Source: Certhia americana
Lineage: Eukaryota > Chordata > Aves > Passeriformes > Certhiidae
Length of the DNA stretch: 64,000 nt
Direction: 5' to 3'
NCBI GenBank assembly: GCA_018697195.1
Contig: CM031859.1
Coordinates: forward strand, 60,198,635 to 60,262,634
Within the stretch, counting starts at the first letter, position 1. Each line of letters begins with the position of its first letter. Shown here piece by piece: positions 15,110 through 28,947 of the stretch. Made by a program: the position numbers and the translations under genes. The notes below the pieces were generated by a model. That model was not told the origin of the DNA and did no database searches. It worked only from the letters and a program-made list of their open reading frames with translations.

Positions 15110-15300
15110 TCTATGGCTCTCTCCAGCTGACTACTATTAGCACCTCTTTATTTCAGCATTTGGTTTCCTCTACTTTGTTTTCTGTCTTCTCCTCCTTAAC
15201 AACGTATAAGGCTGTGACTTTTTTCTTAGCTTCTGTCTAACACATTATTTTCTTTCTCCTTCACATTACCTGTTCTTTTCCATCTTTAATTTCTCTGCTT
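15110..15300. repeat. Pyrimidine-rich stretch
   Basis: C/T-biased DNA including tttctgtcttctcctcctta and attttctttctccttcacat. No gene or named repeat recognised. Confidence 0.65.
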
Positions 15301-18300
15301 CAGGAGCAGACACCAAAACGCCATCCACCTTAGTTTATGATCTAAGAATACGTACATTCATCTCCTAACATGATTTGCAGCTATACAAATTTTTAAACAA
15401 CTTGCAGCCAACAAAAATTTGTTTGTTAATGGAGACATCAGTAAATCTGTGTGTTAGTAAAAAGACACTGTTAATGGATGTTTCCTTAACAGAAAATTAT
15501 ATAATTTCCCATTCCTTTATTTTAAAAACTGCCTTAAAATATGAAGTTCAGCAGACTGATGCACATATTTCCTCTTTCCTATAAATAGTTAATTAAAAAA
15601 AAAAATCTACATTACATATTGCATTTGCAAAAGAAGCCACAAAAATGTGCATTGCAGTGACTCAGCAAATTCGAACCCTGTATACTGGCTTTATAGGAAG
15701 CTGGTAAAGCTCAAAGTAACAGAATAAAAAGCTAAAAGCCCCAAGAAGCATATAAAATTTCTTCCTGTTGGAAATAAACTGAAGGATGTGATTTGACTGT
15801 TACAGCCATTTTTATAAAGAAGAATTTCCTTTCTAAGTATATTTGACATTCTATAGCATGCCTCATGTCAGCCTAGAATTTTTATGACATACCAGGAGCA
15901 CTAAATATGCACGTAACCATGAGTAATGTCATTATTTGCAGTAGATGCCACTTGTGTTGTGCAGCAGAATGGACAACACCAGCTCTAACTCTTAGTTGCA
16001 TTTCCATACGTGAACCTCAGCGGAATCTGCAGCAGGCAATTAATCTCTTCACCATAACTGAATAAATGGGATGCTGAGGCACATGAATGGGAAATCCCTC
16101 AGAGATCTCAGCAAGCCCCGGCACAGTGGGGAGCAGAGGGCAGGCACAGACAGTCTGGTCTGGCACAGCAGCCCAGCCCCGCCCAGGACACTTCTCAGCC
16201 AGAATCAGAGGCACAGTACCATAAACCTTCTGACAGACAGCAGTGTTTTTCCAACTGCCATCACAAAGCCCCACAAAACAAAGGCACTAAATAATGAAGA
16301 CTTATAAAAAATGCTTTTGATCAAACACAAGATAATTTCCCTTAGTTTCTTTAATAAAACAGATCTAGAAACAGAAATACAAAAACGGTGTTTAAGCAGC
16401 ACTTCAAATATGCAGCATTCACTGTTTTGAAGAGAAAGCAAGCTGTGAAGAGTTGAAGGGTATCAGTTAATAATGCAATGGAGATGAAAGAGCAAATCAT
16501 GTATTGGCTACTGGTCTGCCTTTTGCCATTCTGAGACACTCCACACCTGCTATTTCTCTGTGGTCAGAGCTGTTTCCTGCTCAGATAACTCTGGTGTTAG
16601 AGGGAGGGAAAGGGTCATCTTAGTCAGACTCAAGGTCTCTGACAGAAACAAGACACCTCCGAACATTTATGGCTTTTCCTGAGTAAGGCACCAGGATGGA
16701 ACTTGAGTGAGTTACATAAATGTCCAAAGGTAGAAGGAATATTGTAGAACTGCATGACTAATGGCAATGACTTACACATCTGTCAAAAACATCCTCCATG
16801 CTACATCCTGAATATGAGCCTCTTGCATTTGAGGAGTTACTAAAAATGTACACCGTTTTTACTTATTTGTATCTTTGTGGGAAATTTTAACATATGAGGA
16901 TTGAACATAAGAGGTTATGTTAAAGTTTACAGACTTCCACGATCAAAGGTGGATGTCTTCAAATTCTTGATTTCTGCCTATAAGCATGTATAAAACATTA
17001 CTGCTGTGGCACTATTTCAACATATTAATCATCCGAATATGAAATGACTTCTGCAGAAATTATGTCTGTTTCCAAATACAAAGAGACGTAGAAGATAGCA
17101 TTTAACAAAGAAAAGAAATACTTCTAAAAAGTGGTAATTTTTTTAAAAAACAATGTCAAAATATTTCCTTATATTATTTTTCCTGAAGCAATAATGATCT
17201 CTGGATACAGAGAGAAGAAGTATTTTTTATTCCATCAACTTCAAGGGCTGGAAAAAGCATATAAGCTTTTGGGCTCAGATTCCCTTCACCAGGTCTGCTG
17301 ATTCTCCTGGTATTGTGTCCATGTGAAATAACCCACTTTCCAACAATGATAAATAGGTAAAATCTGGTCACTGAGCTAGTACATATGCCTTCAATTCAAG
17401 GAAAAGCTGTCTGCCAAGCTTCAATCAAGTAGATCATAGCTCCGTGAAAAAAAGAATCTAAAAGGATGGAATTCAGTTGCTATAGTGGCACATTAAACAA
17501 ATAAATGAGATACCATGGAATGCTGCAAAATATTTGTGGTCTGATTAAGTCATATTTGCCACATGTGTGAACACTAACAGCACAGTTTAGTAATGTGGGT
17601 ACAATATAGTACAGTCCCACTTTTACTGTATGCAAAGTCTAATTCTTATCTGGGTTCTAATGGTAACCAATGTGTCCAAGGGTACATAACACTGCATATT
17701 ACTGTAATCAGAAGGCAAAGACTATGTATTTAAATAAATTATGTATTTAATCCCTTAAATACATAAAGGTAGACAATAAAGGCTTATTAAACTATTATAC
17801 CTTCAAAGAGATATTTGCATCCTTCCTCATGTTTGCAAGACCTGCTAAGGAGACAAAGCTCTTCATCGTGATAGCCTCCAGGATGACTTATGTATGGAAT
17901 GCTTAGAGGATATAACTTATATCTGGCAGCTGACTTTTTAAACCTTCTTCAATATAACCCATCCTCCTCCAATACATTAGTTTTTTTCCAGTGAAATGTT
18001 CCCTTTCCTTGATAAAAGACTTTGAATATACTCATTATTAATCATAATAATCTATCCCATAATGTTTGACTCTACTATCTGCCTATGTTCTCTGGAAAAA
18101 AAAAAAACCTCAGGGACAAAACCTGAAATCTATTCTGTTAAAAGATAAAACAAATATTTGATTTAGCAGAGAGAAGAAAGCACATGTATTTTTATTGAAA
18201 ATGTATATAGCACTTATTAATGCATTTTGCACTGATTTTAAAGTTGTACATTTATTTACATTTTTAATCTGTAACTATTTATCTGATAAATGGTGCAGTA

Positions 18301-19289
18301 GCACCAGAAAAATGTATCATCTTAGGCATTAAAAAGAGTTGTGCACAGCTCCAGCAGTGTCTATGGCAAGCAATATAAGCTGCACAAAAAGTGAATGTTA
18401 AAACAAAACCAGCATTCCTAATATTGTCAGAATTATATGAGTGAATCAAATGCATTTCCATCCCACATCACTGCTGGTGTAACAAACCAACCTAACAGTC
18501 CAGGGCTAAACTCTGCTTCTAGGAAACATAGCTCATTAGTCTACACTCAGAGAAAGGCTAAGGCTCCCTTCACATGTCCTTTTAGGGGTTTTTTTCAGTT
18601 ATTTGCTTTGTGCCCATAGTAATCACTTTAACAAACATTTATTTGTATGAGTGACTTCAGCTGTAAATCTGGCTTTAAGTTTTCATTATCAGTATTATTA
18701 CTACCAGCATAATGACTATTTCCAGAGTTACACCTAGCTTTGGCGGTTAAAGCAGGGCAGTTTGAAATACAGACAGAACACCTCCTTACCTCTGGTGTTT
18801 CAAATACGTGATCTTCCAGCTCACCTGCAACTCTCAGCAAACTGCATGTGTTTTAGTATGCAATACATTTTACACTTCACAGCTGATATGGAAAAATAAG
18901 GGTCTTTTTCTAACTCAAGACTAGTTTTGAGAGTCAAACAGATAATCAAGATAATGTACAGCCTCGTCAGATAAAAACAGTCAGATGAAAAGACATCAAT
19001 GTCACTGTACAGATGTCACACAGGTAAGTTCTATATGAACACAGGCCTCATACTCTTGCATGGTTGTGGGTGGTTTTAATCCTAACCTTGGTCCAAATTT
19101 TTGAAGTTCCTGGCATGTCACTGTGCAAATATTACTTTATATTACCTGTTAAACCTACATCCAATGGCAACAGAAGCAACTCTCTTCCTCACAGCAGCAC
19201 CCATAAGCCATTTCCTTGCTCTCAATTCCTCAAACTAACACATCTCTGGGAAGTCTACCCAGTGAAGAGATGGAAGAAAACATACTCTT

Positions 19290-19610
19290 CATTTTATCTT
19301 TCTTACTGTTTATTTCCTTGCTTCTCTTGTCCTCCTCCTCCCCCCTGAAGTCCTCTTTAGCGTTTTGAGTCTTTTCAAGCTTGTCGGCATTATTCTGTGG
19401 CTCCTTTTTTATTCACTTACCTCATCTGTTTTTTAGTTTTCTTTTTTTTTTTTTTTTTTCTAGGTAGGAGTTGGAACAGCATCAGCTGACATTTTAATTC
19501 ATCTCTTTCCTCCTGCCTGTCTTTTCCTCTCATTCAACCATCTCTCCTAATCTCCCTTCTTGTGCTCTCTCTCACTGGCTCTCTCCCCTTCTTGCTGACT
19601 AGATGCTCTC
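19290..19610. repeat. Polypyrimidine-rich stretch
   Basis: About 320 bp strongly biased to C and T on the plus strand, including cctcctcctcccccctgaag, an 18-T run and tctctctcactggctctctc. It is a low-complexity region. On the gene's strand it is polypurine. A ninety-codon ORF ends in it and is not convincing. Confidence 0.8.
19442..19459. repeat. Poly(T) tract
   Basis: Eighteen T residues inside the polypyrimidine-rich stretch at 19.3-19.6 kb. Confidence 0.97.
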
Positions 19611-21025
19611 ATGCTCTTTGCTAGCAGACCAAGTTACATGACCTTGTCAACAGAAGGTTGTTAAACTTCCTGAAAGAGATTTCATTTGGGGATTTCAGCT
19701 CTCAGGCTTTTCATTTTCAATGTTCACACACAGAATAGGACTTTCAGGTTTTGCTGTTACTAAGCGCTCAAAGATGTTTTAGAAAAGATTCCTTGTTACT
19801 AAGGTTTAGGGATGCTTATACCAGGAGGAGCCTCTGTGCGGGTTTTCTCCAGATTAGTGGAAATAGCAAACAATCGGAAAAATTCAGCATCTGTGTTCAG
19901 TTAAAAAGCTGTCTTCACCTTACCCTGATGAGTGTTCTCTGGCAGATATGTAACATGGTTAAGGCCAGCTTCCCACTTCACAGAAAAACTGCCGTGCTGT
20001 TACTGTGTTAGGTAAAGGGGTTTTCCTAATGCCCCTAGAGGATGCAATTTAGACAACTCCAACTTCTTCACCCTAGCAGCCCCTCTCAATTTTCAGGTGC
20101 TATGCTATCACAGGTTTTGACATACCACCAATTTCCAAGCCCTTCATGTAAATAAGAGAAAATAAAAATCTTTTAAGCTGGTGCTGGCTTTTTCCCCAGA
20201 GCAGGGAGATAATTGATACCACTGCAGTTACGCTCCAGTGGTAGAACTGGCAGATAACGAGGAGAGATAGCAGACGGAGCCATGTAACTGCAGCATGAAT
20301 ATGCAAGAAGTGTACAAATTCAACAACATTATTTTCATGGGTTTTGCAAATATCCTGAGTCCCCAGGCAACCATCTTCAATTGCTATTCTCTCCATCAGA
20401 TAGATGTTTAAATAATAGCCATCTAGGAGTGGTTAGTCTGTTGCAAATTAAATGAAAAAATTTCCCTGATTTTTATCAGAAACCTTGCACTTATTTAAAA
20501 AGTGGAAACACCTTCCTGGAGCACTGAAAATTTTATTCACACCTAACATATGAAAACACTGTAAATAAATTGAGAAGAGCACTTGAGTTGTAATATCCTT
20601 GAGACACTTAAATTTGATTTAGAAAAAAAATCCAAGAAAAATGTAAATATCTTCTAGGCAGAAGCATGAAGCATTACAAAGGTGCGGTACATTTCATAGG
20701 CAGAGCCCATCCATGGGATGTGCTGTGTTAAGAAAGCATCCCCAAGGAGTAAAATGCACTGTTTCAAATTAGCAGTTTCTGAAAAGGATTTTTAGGTCTA
20801 CATGGAGGGAAACAATGAAAAAAAGAGTGTTCATACATCCGAGTGACCACTGTGTAGCAACTCACCAGTGAATAATGCAGAGATGGGTTTGTCAAATAAC
20901 TCATCGGTTTCGGACATTCCAATCTTTACATTCAGGTTACTATGAATTTTTATTTTTGCATGCCTTTTCTATTTTTCTTGTTAAATCATCAAGGAAAAAA
21001 GATTTACACCAGAAAAACAACTTTC

Positions 21026-21550
21026 ATAAAATTACAGAATGATTTGGATTGGAAGGGATCTCAAAGATCATTTAGTTCCAGCCATCCTGCCATAGGGAGG
21101 GACCCCTTCCATTAGATCAGATTGCTCAGAATCCCATCCAACCTGGCCTTGCACACTTCAAGGGACAAGACACTCACAGCTTCTCTGGACAACCTGTTCC
21201 AGTGCTTCATCATCATCACAGAAAAGATTTTCTTCCTAATGTCTAATTAACTAACCTACCCTCTTTCATTTTGAAGCCATTCCCCCTTGTCACTACATAT
21301 CCTTGTAAAAAGTCCCTTCAGCTGTATCCACTTCAGAAATTGAAAGGTTGGAATAAAGTCACCCTGGAGCCATCACTTCTCCAGGCTGAGCAATGTCAAT
21401 TCCCTCATGCTTTCCTCATAGAAGAGGTGTTAATAACCCTAACAACCCCTCTAATAACATTTGTGGCCATCCTCCAGACTCACTCCAACAGAATTATGTC
21501 TTTTCCACCGTTAGAACAAAAAGACACACAAGCCATGGCCACCAGACCTA
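21026..21550 (-). repeat. CR1 LINE 3' fragment
   Basis: The plus strand carries attacagaatgatttggatt, then ggaagggatctcaaagatca, and later cagcttctctggacaacctg and ccatcctccagactcactcc. All lie in the order expected for the reverse complement of an avian CR1 3' untranslated end. About 520 bp survive. The ORF at 21271-21567 is a frame through this repeat. Confidence 0.92.
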
Positions 21551-23039
21551 GGATAAGGCTTCTATGACAAACAGTTGGAGAGGTAGTTGGTGTGACTTTG
21601 TACTACTCTCTGGTGGACTCAACTTTTCAGCTGATTAGTCAGTGATAAGACAGACAACTTGTGAAATAAAAAGACATATGTCACTTGAATAGGCTCCTTC
21701 CTCTCCATAACTTGTCTTTTTCTGCTATTTGTCCCAATTTTTGTGCATTCTCTTAAATACTAGGACAGAGGGTAAGTCTTTCTAGAAATGCCTTTGTTTC
21801 CCATTTCCCAAAGACAGCTTAAAAAATAGCAGAGTACAAAACTAGAAGAGCTTATATAGACTGCAGTGGCACAAAACCCAGACAATAATCATTTTTCCAA
21901 CTCCACAGATGCAGAACATATTTCTCTTCCCCCCTTCCTGACCTCTCCTCTAGGGTCTTCATATGAAGACATTACTCTGTTTCTGACCTCCAGAGCATTT
22001 CAACTCCTCAGTAAGTAATTTCTATCTCTGTATTTTGCTTTCCTTCCCACAAACAAAAGATGATTCACATTTTTAAAACAAATTTGAGACAGTGTCTGCA
22101 AAAACCAAAGAAGGACTCTTGCTGAAATGGTATGCTAACTTGGAAAGATATTGCAGGCAGTCCTGCCATGTAACCTGGCCCAAAATCAGCAATGCTCAAA
22201 CTTAAATTAATTCAGTCTACATATATGTTTATGTGGGCATTGGTTAGAATAGGGGCAACCTCTAGTTTTACTGAAGAGAATATAATTTCTGAAAACAAAT
22301 GTTATCCATGCATCACCTGGCCAGTCTCAGCACAAAAAGTTGCAAGGAATGAGCTGATAAAAATCCTACTACGATGATATGTTCATTTTACATGCTAAAT
22401 GTTAGTCTTCAATTACAAATTCCTCATACTGATAAAGATCAGATAGCCAGCCATCAGAAAATGATAAAGAATATTTCCCTTGGAAAATATGCCTTTGGAA
22501 TTACAAGCTGATATGGTTCCAAACTGCAGGATGCTCTCCAGAAAACAAATAACATCACTGATGAAAGAGTTTATTAATCTGGCAACTGAAATTGTAGCCC
22601 ACAAAGATGAATTCATCTGCATAACTAATAAATCCAGGAAGTGCACTTGACACTTCAGAAACAGACCAAGGCTGAGACACAGCCCTACTCTCCAAAAACT
22701 CTCTTTAGACAGGTAGCTATTTCTGCAGACAGAAGCTCAGCTTCAGCTAGGCAAACGTGTTCCTTCAGATACTGAACAGAGATTAAATCTTTGTGTTGGT
22801 CAAATCAGAAGCAATCCTGCTATTGATTTCCCTGGTCATTTATCAAGTCATAGTGATACCATTGGTTATGGATTAATGAACTGACTGAGATGATGCAATA
22901 CATCAGTTTTATGGCACAGTACAACCCTGTTAGTGATACTATATGAATCTCCACATATGAGGTACTGTCTGGTACCATAAGGTACCACTTAGCACACAGA
23001 TTTTCCCAAATACAGGAATTATATTTGTAACTATTACAG

Positions 23040-23090
23040 GGTGTGTGTGTGTATATATATATATAAATATATATATATATTTATATATGT
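23040..23090. repeat. (GT)n(AT)n compound microsatellite
   Basis: A GT run of six to seven units followed by AT runs broken by aaat and ttta. The antisense ORF 22939-23145 with Ile/Tyr repeats is its translation. Confidence 0.97.
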
Positions 23091-24491
23091 AATAGAAAGA
23101 TGTTCTTGAAATTATATGCAATTTTATGGTGAATAGTTTCTGCACAGCAATAAGTTTGCTCTTCTCTCTTTTTCCATGAAACTTTATAAAAAATATTAAA
23201 ATTTAATTGGTAATGGGACTGCATATTTCCAAGGTTCATTTCCCTCATGTTTCCCATTTCTGGAAAGGAATTTTTTTCTATAATTCTGATTTTTTTTATG
23301 TTGAAAATGTGTAGCTATGAAAGACTCATATCTCTGAGTATTAACAAGACACTACTGTGTGTTCATGAAAATAGGTATTTAGATATAGACACTGTTCTTG
23401 CAAATAAGGAATGGGAAAGGAGGAAAAGAAAAAGGAAAATGAGAACTAATTACTATAGGCTTAAAAAGCAGCAGGCACTGCAGCCCAAACCACTTCTTCC
23501 TGGGCTAATGCACTGAATTGGACAAGCTCTTCAAACAAATTTTTTACAGAGCCTTCAAGATAGTCACCTTAAAATGCTTCTAAAGCATGAATACTCTCAA
23601 ATATTTTAATACATGCCCATATTATTAATGGAAATCTGACTGCTGTTATTACAGCCAGATTTCATGACTTTTCATTCCTTTTCTATGTATGGATTTTGAG
23701 GACTGATGCTGACACTTGAGCAAGTTGTTATAGCTGATGATAATATAGTAGCAGACTTTTTCAGGGGGTCAGGGTGGTGCGTGCTAAATAAATATTTTGG
23801 GGAAACTGCTCTAAAAAAATTCTGGATAGTTTCACAGGTTAAGTGATGTTTGACCTCAGGAGCTTTAGGAGCTGTACCAGATACTTTGTGGGAAGCTCAC
23901 ACAAAAGTGGGATTAATCAGCAATGTGACAGAAGCTAAACAACCCACCTCTCATTGACAGATGAGACTCTCTTGTGTGAGTTTTGTTGTGCAAGGTTGGG
24001 CTCCAGCATGGCCACCCTTGCATTCAGAAGAGTTATCATTCCATGTGCACAACTGCTGTCAAAATGTGCAGGAACACATAGGAATAAATGTTTATTTCAG
24101 TATAAACCAATAGCCAGGGATCCTGACTTTTCTAAACTATGTTCCCAGAGGTCCTACACTTTTACCAAGTGGGCCTCTATCATATTCTCTAAAATTTGCC
24201 ATGTCAAAATTTTAACTACTTCTAAGTGAGGTGCAAGCCTTCTCAAAATAGTTTTATAACCCTTTCATACTATGATGAGCAATTCATCAGAATTAATTAG
24301 CATGAAAGCTGGTGAGGATAAAATGATGGATAAAACATCAGAAAGAATGTGCTAAATGTGGCGAAAATCCCCATAGCCATAAGTTTCCCCTGTGATCTAG
24401 CCAAAGAACACTCTGATAAATGGAAACTGACACAGAAACCAATTCCTTTACAAGTGTCTTTCAAAAATGCTTCCTACAATATTTCAAGTTG

Positions 24492-24514
24492 AAAAAAAAA
24501 AAAAAAAAAAAAAG
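24492..24514. repeat. 23-bp poly(A) tract
   Basis: Uninterrupted A run; a plus-strand ORF with a Lys run (24420-24629) crosses it and is not a gene. Confidence 0.98.
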
Positions 24515-26026
24515 TCTAAAATACTTGGACACAATACATTTCAGCAAACTCTATGATGTCCAAAAATCCCAAACAAAAGCCCTCCTCACATATTTCACTA
24601 AGTATACACAGTTCTACAAAGCAATATGAGCTTGAGTTGCCTTTTAGTTACGGCACAGAGAAGACTTCCTGAATACCTATGGCCATTTGCTGCCAACTGC
24701 TTCACAATGTACATTCATGAGCAATGTTATGGGATAGGCACTTCCAGTATATGGAAAATCACCTAAATATTATCAGAACTGGCACTGATCTGTTGTGGGG
24801 AAAAAAATCAAGATGTGCGTGGTTTGGCAGTGTTTGCAAGTGTTCAGTTTGTAACCTCAAAGCCCAAGGGAGGACAGCCTGAACAAACATAGCTGGAGTC
24901 ATCAGACTCTTTCCTCAGCTCTAGACACACATAATATGCTGTTCTTTTCAAAACATCATAAAACAGTACAGTATCTAGCAGAAGCTGATGCTCCTTTTGT
25001 CAGTAACAACTCTCATACTGCTCCTTTGACACAAAATCTGGCAACAAATAAATCGCAGTGTCATCTGCCCCACTCCATAACAGACCAATTTATCAAGCAC
25101 AGCAATGGTGGACAATCTTGATCTGCTGCGGTGATAAAGTGCACACACCTGGAAGGATGAGCTCTGCTGTTGTCTACTGATGAGCAGCAGTGCCAAATGG
25201 TTTGCCACGTCTTGATGAGGAAAACAAAGAAATAATGAAACATTTTGTGCAGATGCAGCTAGAGAAGCAAACATGACGCTTTTCAGCTCCAAATGCTGCA
25301 TAAACAGTGGAAAGTACCTGACAGCAAATTGTGGCCTTAACTTACCCTCGGCATTTAAACATGTAGTTGAGAGAAAGCATGTGAGAGAAAGAGACATATC
25401 AGAGAGGGATTGAAAGGCCAGGTTTCTTCTCAAGGAACTACCTTTATGATTACCAATGCATTAATTTTAAAGCTTTGCATTGATACAGATAATTCCGCAT
25501 TATTAAAAATATTCAGATGTAGGTTCTGCTATGTAAGTTTTTGTGCTTGAGTTATTTTTCGAAAAACACACACGTCCGAAAAATAGAGACTTTCTGAAAA
25601 AGCGTTTTAACCAAAAGGTTTTCATCATTAATTATACTTTGGTAGACTGGTAAAGAAACATTCAGTTAAGTGTTTCTGTCATTTTAGAGCAAGATTTGTC
25701 AAATTCAGAACTTCTGTTTTATGGAACTGTCTCTTCCTCATGACCACAGTGACATTTTGGTGGAAAAGCTACCTTATACTGGAAAGAGCTTGTTGTCCCC
25801 ACAAGAAGCCTGGAATGTAAGACATGTAAGTTCAAATCTCCAGTTTCAACCTAACAAGGATTCAAATATGATTCCAGGAGTCAAGGAAGAAAAGATGCTA
25901 CTCTTCCTTGAAAGTCATGTTTCTTAATCACTTCTGAGGGGATTAGCACCAAGAGTAGGCAGAAACAGAGAAATCAGTGTCATGCACTTCTGCTTATGTA
26001 AGAAGTGTTTGCATTATTTTACTCAC

Positions 26027-26128
26027 CATTCCGTGATTTAGCCATGCAGGTATAAAATTATCGAGCAGCTTTGGGTAAACCATTTCCCTGTCATAGATAT
26101 AGATGCTCCAAAACATCGTCACAACAAA
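26027..26128 (-). CDS. AIG1: AIG1 coding exon 3 (internal exon)
   Basis: Next coding exon of AIG1, 102 bp and 34 codons on the minus strand. It is too short and lacks the upstream start needed to appear as an ordinary ORF. It begins [20 protein letters not shown] and ends [14 protein letters not shown], corresponding to about residues 100-133. The acceptor is a strong T-rich tract ending tctctgtag above 26128. The donor is the consensus gtgagt just below 26027. Both junctions are phase 0, so exon 2 joins it in frame (...FPVGV then FVVT...). The [16 protein letters not shown] loop and the NHGM end are hallmarks of the family. By my residue numbering the next codon, the first of exon 4, would be the His reported as catalytic (His134 in human AIG1). 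It is not in this exon. There are no stops, frameshifts or missing splice sites, so the gene looks intact here. Confidence 0.96.
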
Positions 26129-26325
26129 CTACAGAGAAAAAAAAAGACAAGGCATTTTTAAATATATACTTCTGAAAATTTTGCTGCATTCTTTAGATAG
26201 AAAAATGGGTCACTTAGCAAAGGATTTAGGGATAGACATGGACATTATTGTTCTTTGACCAAATACTGTCATAATCAACAGTTTGAAACCAGATTACTCT
26301 GCATTCACTGAGGTTTTAACGTTTC

Positions 26326-26342
26326 TTTTTTTTTTTTTTTTT
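26326..26342. repeat. Poly(T) tract in intron 2, near exon 3
   Basis: Seventeen T residues about 200 bp above the exon 3 acceptor. On the minus strand this is a poly(A) run and is not part of the polypyrimidine tract of that acceptor. Confidence 0.95.
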
Positions 26343-27539
26343 CCCTTAACTTTTAGCCAGGAAAAAAAATCTCATTTTTTGACTTACATGCCTGTGGCCA
26401 AATTACAAATGAATATTAGACTTTAGTAGCAGATGTGGCACATAAATAATGTTTCTCCACTAACAGGATAGAAAACGAATGGAAAATCAGCTACACTATC
26501 ACTTGGAATTCACACAACGGATCAATATGAAACATTCACTCCTGAACAGAAGCCTGTAAATTCATCTTTGCACTTTTCTGTGTCAGCCATCAAAATAGCT
26601 TTTAAAAAAAAATGCAAAAAACCTTTGATGACTCGCCACACAATTCAGGGACTGGACTCCAGAAAAGAGGTCTGGTATTCTGCTCATTTATCAATATGAA
26701 ATTTGTCTTGGTTCTTGTCAGATACTATTTACTAGGGGCCCAGAAAAAGACCATTATTTCCTGTAGACTGAGGACAGGACAAATGGATCAGATAAAGTTA
26801 ACAGTAGGCTAAATTTCTGCCCGAGTGTTCACATATTCTTTCAAGTTATCTGATGTCTGAAAGGAAAAGACAAATATAAACCCACAAAAAATGTACAAAA
26901 ATAATAGTTTTAGCTTACCTAAGCTGTGGCAAATAAGTAATTTTCTAATTAAAACACCACTGCTTTCTTACCTTGAATTTGAGTCATAGTTTGCTAGTAA
27001 TAAAAAAAACGCTTTTTGTTCAGAGCAGTAAAACCCAATACCTGAGCCAGGAGCTTTTCAATGACCATTTACAGGGGCTCTCTAAACAGTAATGCTAAAT
27101 CCAAGTTTAAAGTTTTGGAGCCAAAAGATAGAACTTTTACTGAGATGGAAGGGAAGTATTCAGTTACGTCCAAACTGATGTGGCTCATGATCTTACAGCT
27201 CATTTGAAGGATCAGTGAAAGAAATGCAGGGTGAGCATAGTACATCCTGCAAATTAGTAGCATGTATAATAGTGTAGGCATAAGCTATTTCACTGGCTTT
27301 TGACTTTAGAAAGTTAAATTTGAGGTTTGCAGTTAACCAATGGCACCTTGTTCCAACCACAGACATGCACACTTTGGCCAGCCAGTTATGTGAATGACCT
27401 GAACCAGTGCACTCTTCCCTCAGTCTGCATACAGTACATAGTTCCTTGGTTTCCAGCACAGTTGTCCATCTGTTACGACAGCTACTGGTGCCCACTCAGA
27501 ATAAGCTTGGACTATTTGACTAGTGTACAGAGGCCAGGG

Positions 27540-27572
<33 letters not shown>
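27540..27572. repeat. 33-bp pure poly(A) tract
   Basis: Thirty-three uninterrupted A residues after gaggccaggg. The ORFs that cross it with a lysine or phenylalanine run are artefacts of this tract. Confidence 0.98.
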
Positions 27573-27574
<2 letters not shown>

Positions 27575-28389
27575 TTATGATGGACAGCCCAAAAAATACT
27601 GCAAGTGTAAAGTACCCCACAAGAAATCTCTTCTGGGCCAGTCTTGGCATTGGCACAGCACAGCTCTTTATGCACCTGCTGACACAGAAGTGCCAAGATA
27701 TGAATAGCTGAACAGCAGGAAAAATGGAAGCAAAGTATCCTCTTCTCTATAGGCTTCCTAGAAGTCATGTATTATCACAGTGGGTCTCTGAGAACCTGCT
27801 AAGATCAACTGGTGCATAAAAACATCTTCTCAGGCATATGAAGACCAAGATTGATAATGGTTTTTTTCCATGGAAGTATCAAAGTAAGAAAAAACAATCA
27901 GGATTAGGGTTTATTATGCTGAATACAACAGAGCTAGCATGTTTTGACCTGTGATTTTTTTGTGGAGCAGAATAAAACAATAGACTTTGTCAAGGAGGTA
28001 AAGACAAGAAAAGAGGGAACATGCCATCTGTCCCTCAACCAAAGTCAGCCAATGGATGGAACAGGATCAGCCTAGCTGGTTGCAACCATCTGGAGCTACA
28101 GACGGCAAATGCTGCTTAGCAAAGCACTATCACAAGGCAGACATAAGGTAAAGGAAGTGCACCAAACCAAACATGTTACAGAACGAACATGTCCCAGAGG
28201 ATGACCTGATATGAGACTTAACACAAACCCCAAGGGAAGATTCCTTCCAGTGTCTGAATGGTTCACCTTACTCTTATTTACAATTAGTTCATTTGGATAA
28301 AATGAACTATAAAAATTAACTATTTTGATAAAAGGAATTATAATGAGAGCTTGCAACATAGTTACTTTGGCTGCTTCTGAATTTGTTTA

Positions 28390-28640
28390 CTTTGATTAAT
28401 GAGCAACTGTTGATCTGGTACTTTTAAATCCCTTTTACAATGCTTATATTTTGCTACTGGTAGACTTTTATTTGGGCTGGGCTTTGCTAAGATCCCCACA
28501 TGATCATGTAGTGCCAGACCACGACACAATTGAGCTGCTTCTTTACACTGCCTCTTGTAAAGCACTGGACTCGCTCGATGAGTTTCTTATGCTTTTTTTA
28601 TACCCAAGGCAGCACACAGGAGAAATGAGACAACATTCTC
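28390..28640 (-). mobile_element. Possible minus-strand LTR remnant with TATA and poly(A)-like signals
   Basis: Read on the minus strand, gggtataaaaaaagc (about 28591-28606) is followed some 130 bases later by aaataaaagtc (about 28466). That is the spacing of a TATA box and polyadenylation signal in an LTR. It lies on the 3' side of the minus-strand integrase, as a 3' LTR would. No terminal repeats or target duplications were identified, so this is tentative. Confidence 0.3.
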
Positions 28641-28947
28641 AGGAGGTTAAACAACAAACTTTTATTCACAAACTTTAGAAAATAAGGGTACTTGGCAAAT
28701 TTTAAAGCAACATTCAATCAAAATAAAGCATTTTACAAGGCATTGGCTTAGCAAACTCCAAACCATCCAACTCAGTTACCCAGATTTTGAGAAGAAATGG
28801 GGGGAGGAAGAGAGGAAGATTAAAAATCATTGCTTGAATTCCGTGTGATCACAGCTACTGTGAAATCCTAACACTGGGCTGCAACCACATGTGCCTATGC
28901 AACTGCTTTTATTTGCTCTGGTCTCTTGGGGCATTCCCCTTTGGTGG

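Larger units (their letters stand above)
1..26026 (-). other. AIG1: AIG1 intron 3, partial (extends past window start)
   Basis: From the exon 3 donor down to the window start I found no sequence matching the expected start of exon 4, so this is most simply the 5' part of intron 3. It holds CR1 fragments near 1371-1830, 6.95-7.08, 10.22-10.32 and 21.03-21.55 kb. It also holds short poly(A) and poly(T) tracts, TG/TA repeats at 14.65 and 23.04 kb and polypyrimidine-rich stretches at 15.1-15.3 and 19.3-19.6 kb. The intervening stretches of 1.9-6.9, 7.1-10.2, 10.3-14.6, 15.3-19.3, 21.6-23.0 and 23.1-26.0 kb show nothing I can name. Confidence 0.7.

Noticed and set aside
16060..16220. GC-rich pocket with ccccgcccagg as a possible promoter
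   Set aside because: Few CpG dinucleotides, no first-exon-like reading frame and no other promoter element. It looks like ordinary intron composition or old repeat.
24975..25433. 152-codon minus-strand ORF
   Set aside because: No family resemblance, Ser/Leu/Cys-rich composition of a random frame, and a second overlapping frame of similar quality. Most likely chance within intron 3.
1..26026. AIG1 exon 4 search on the minus strand
   Set aside because: I looked by eye for the reverse complement of the expected HHQY and ILW segments and found none. The exon is probably beyond the window start, but an eye search is not exhaustive.
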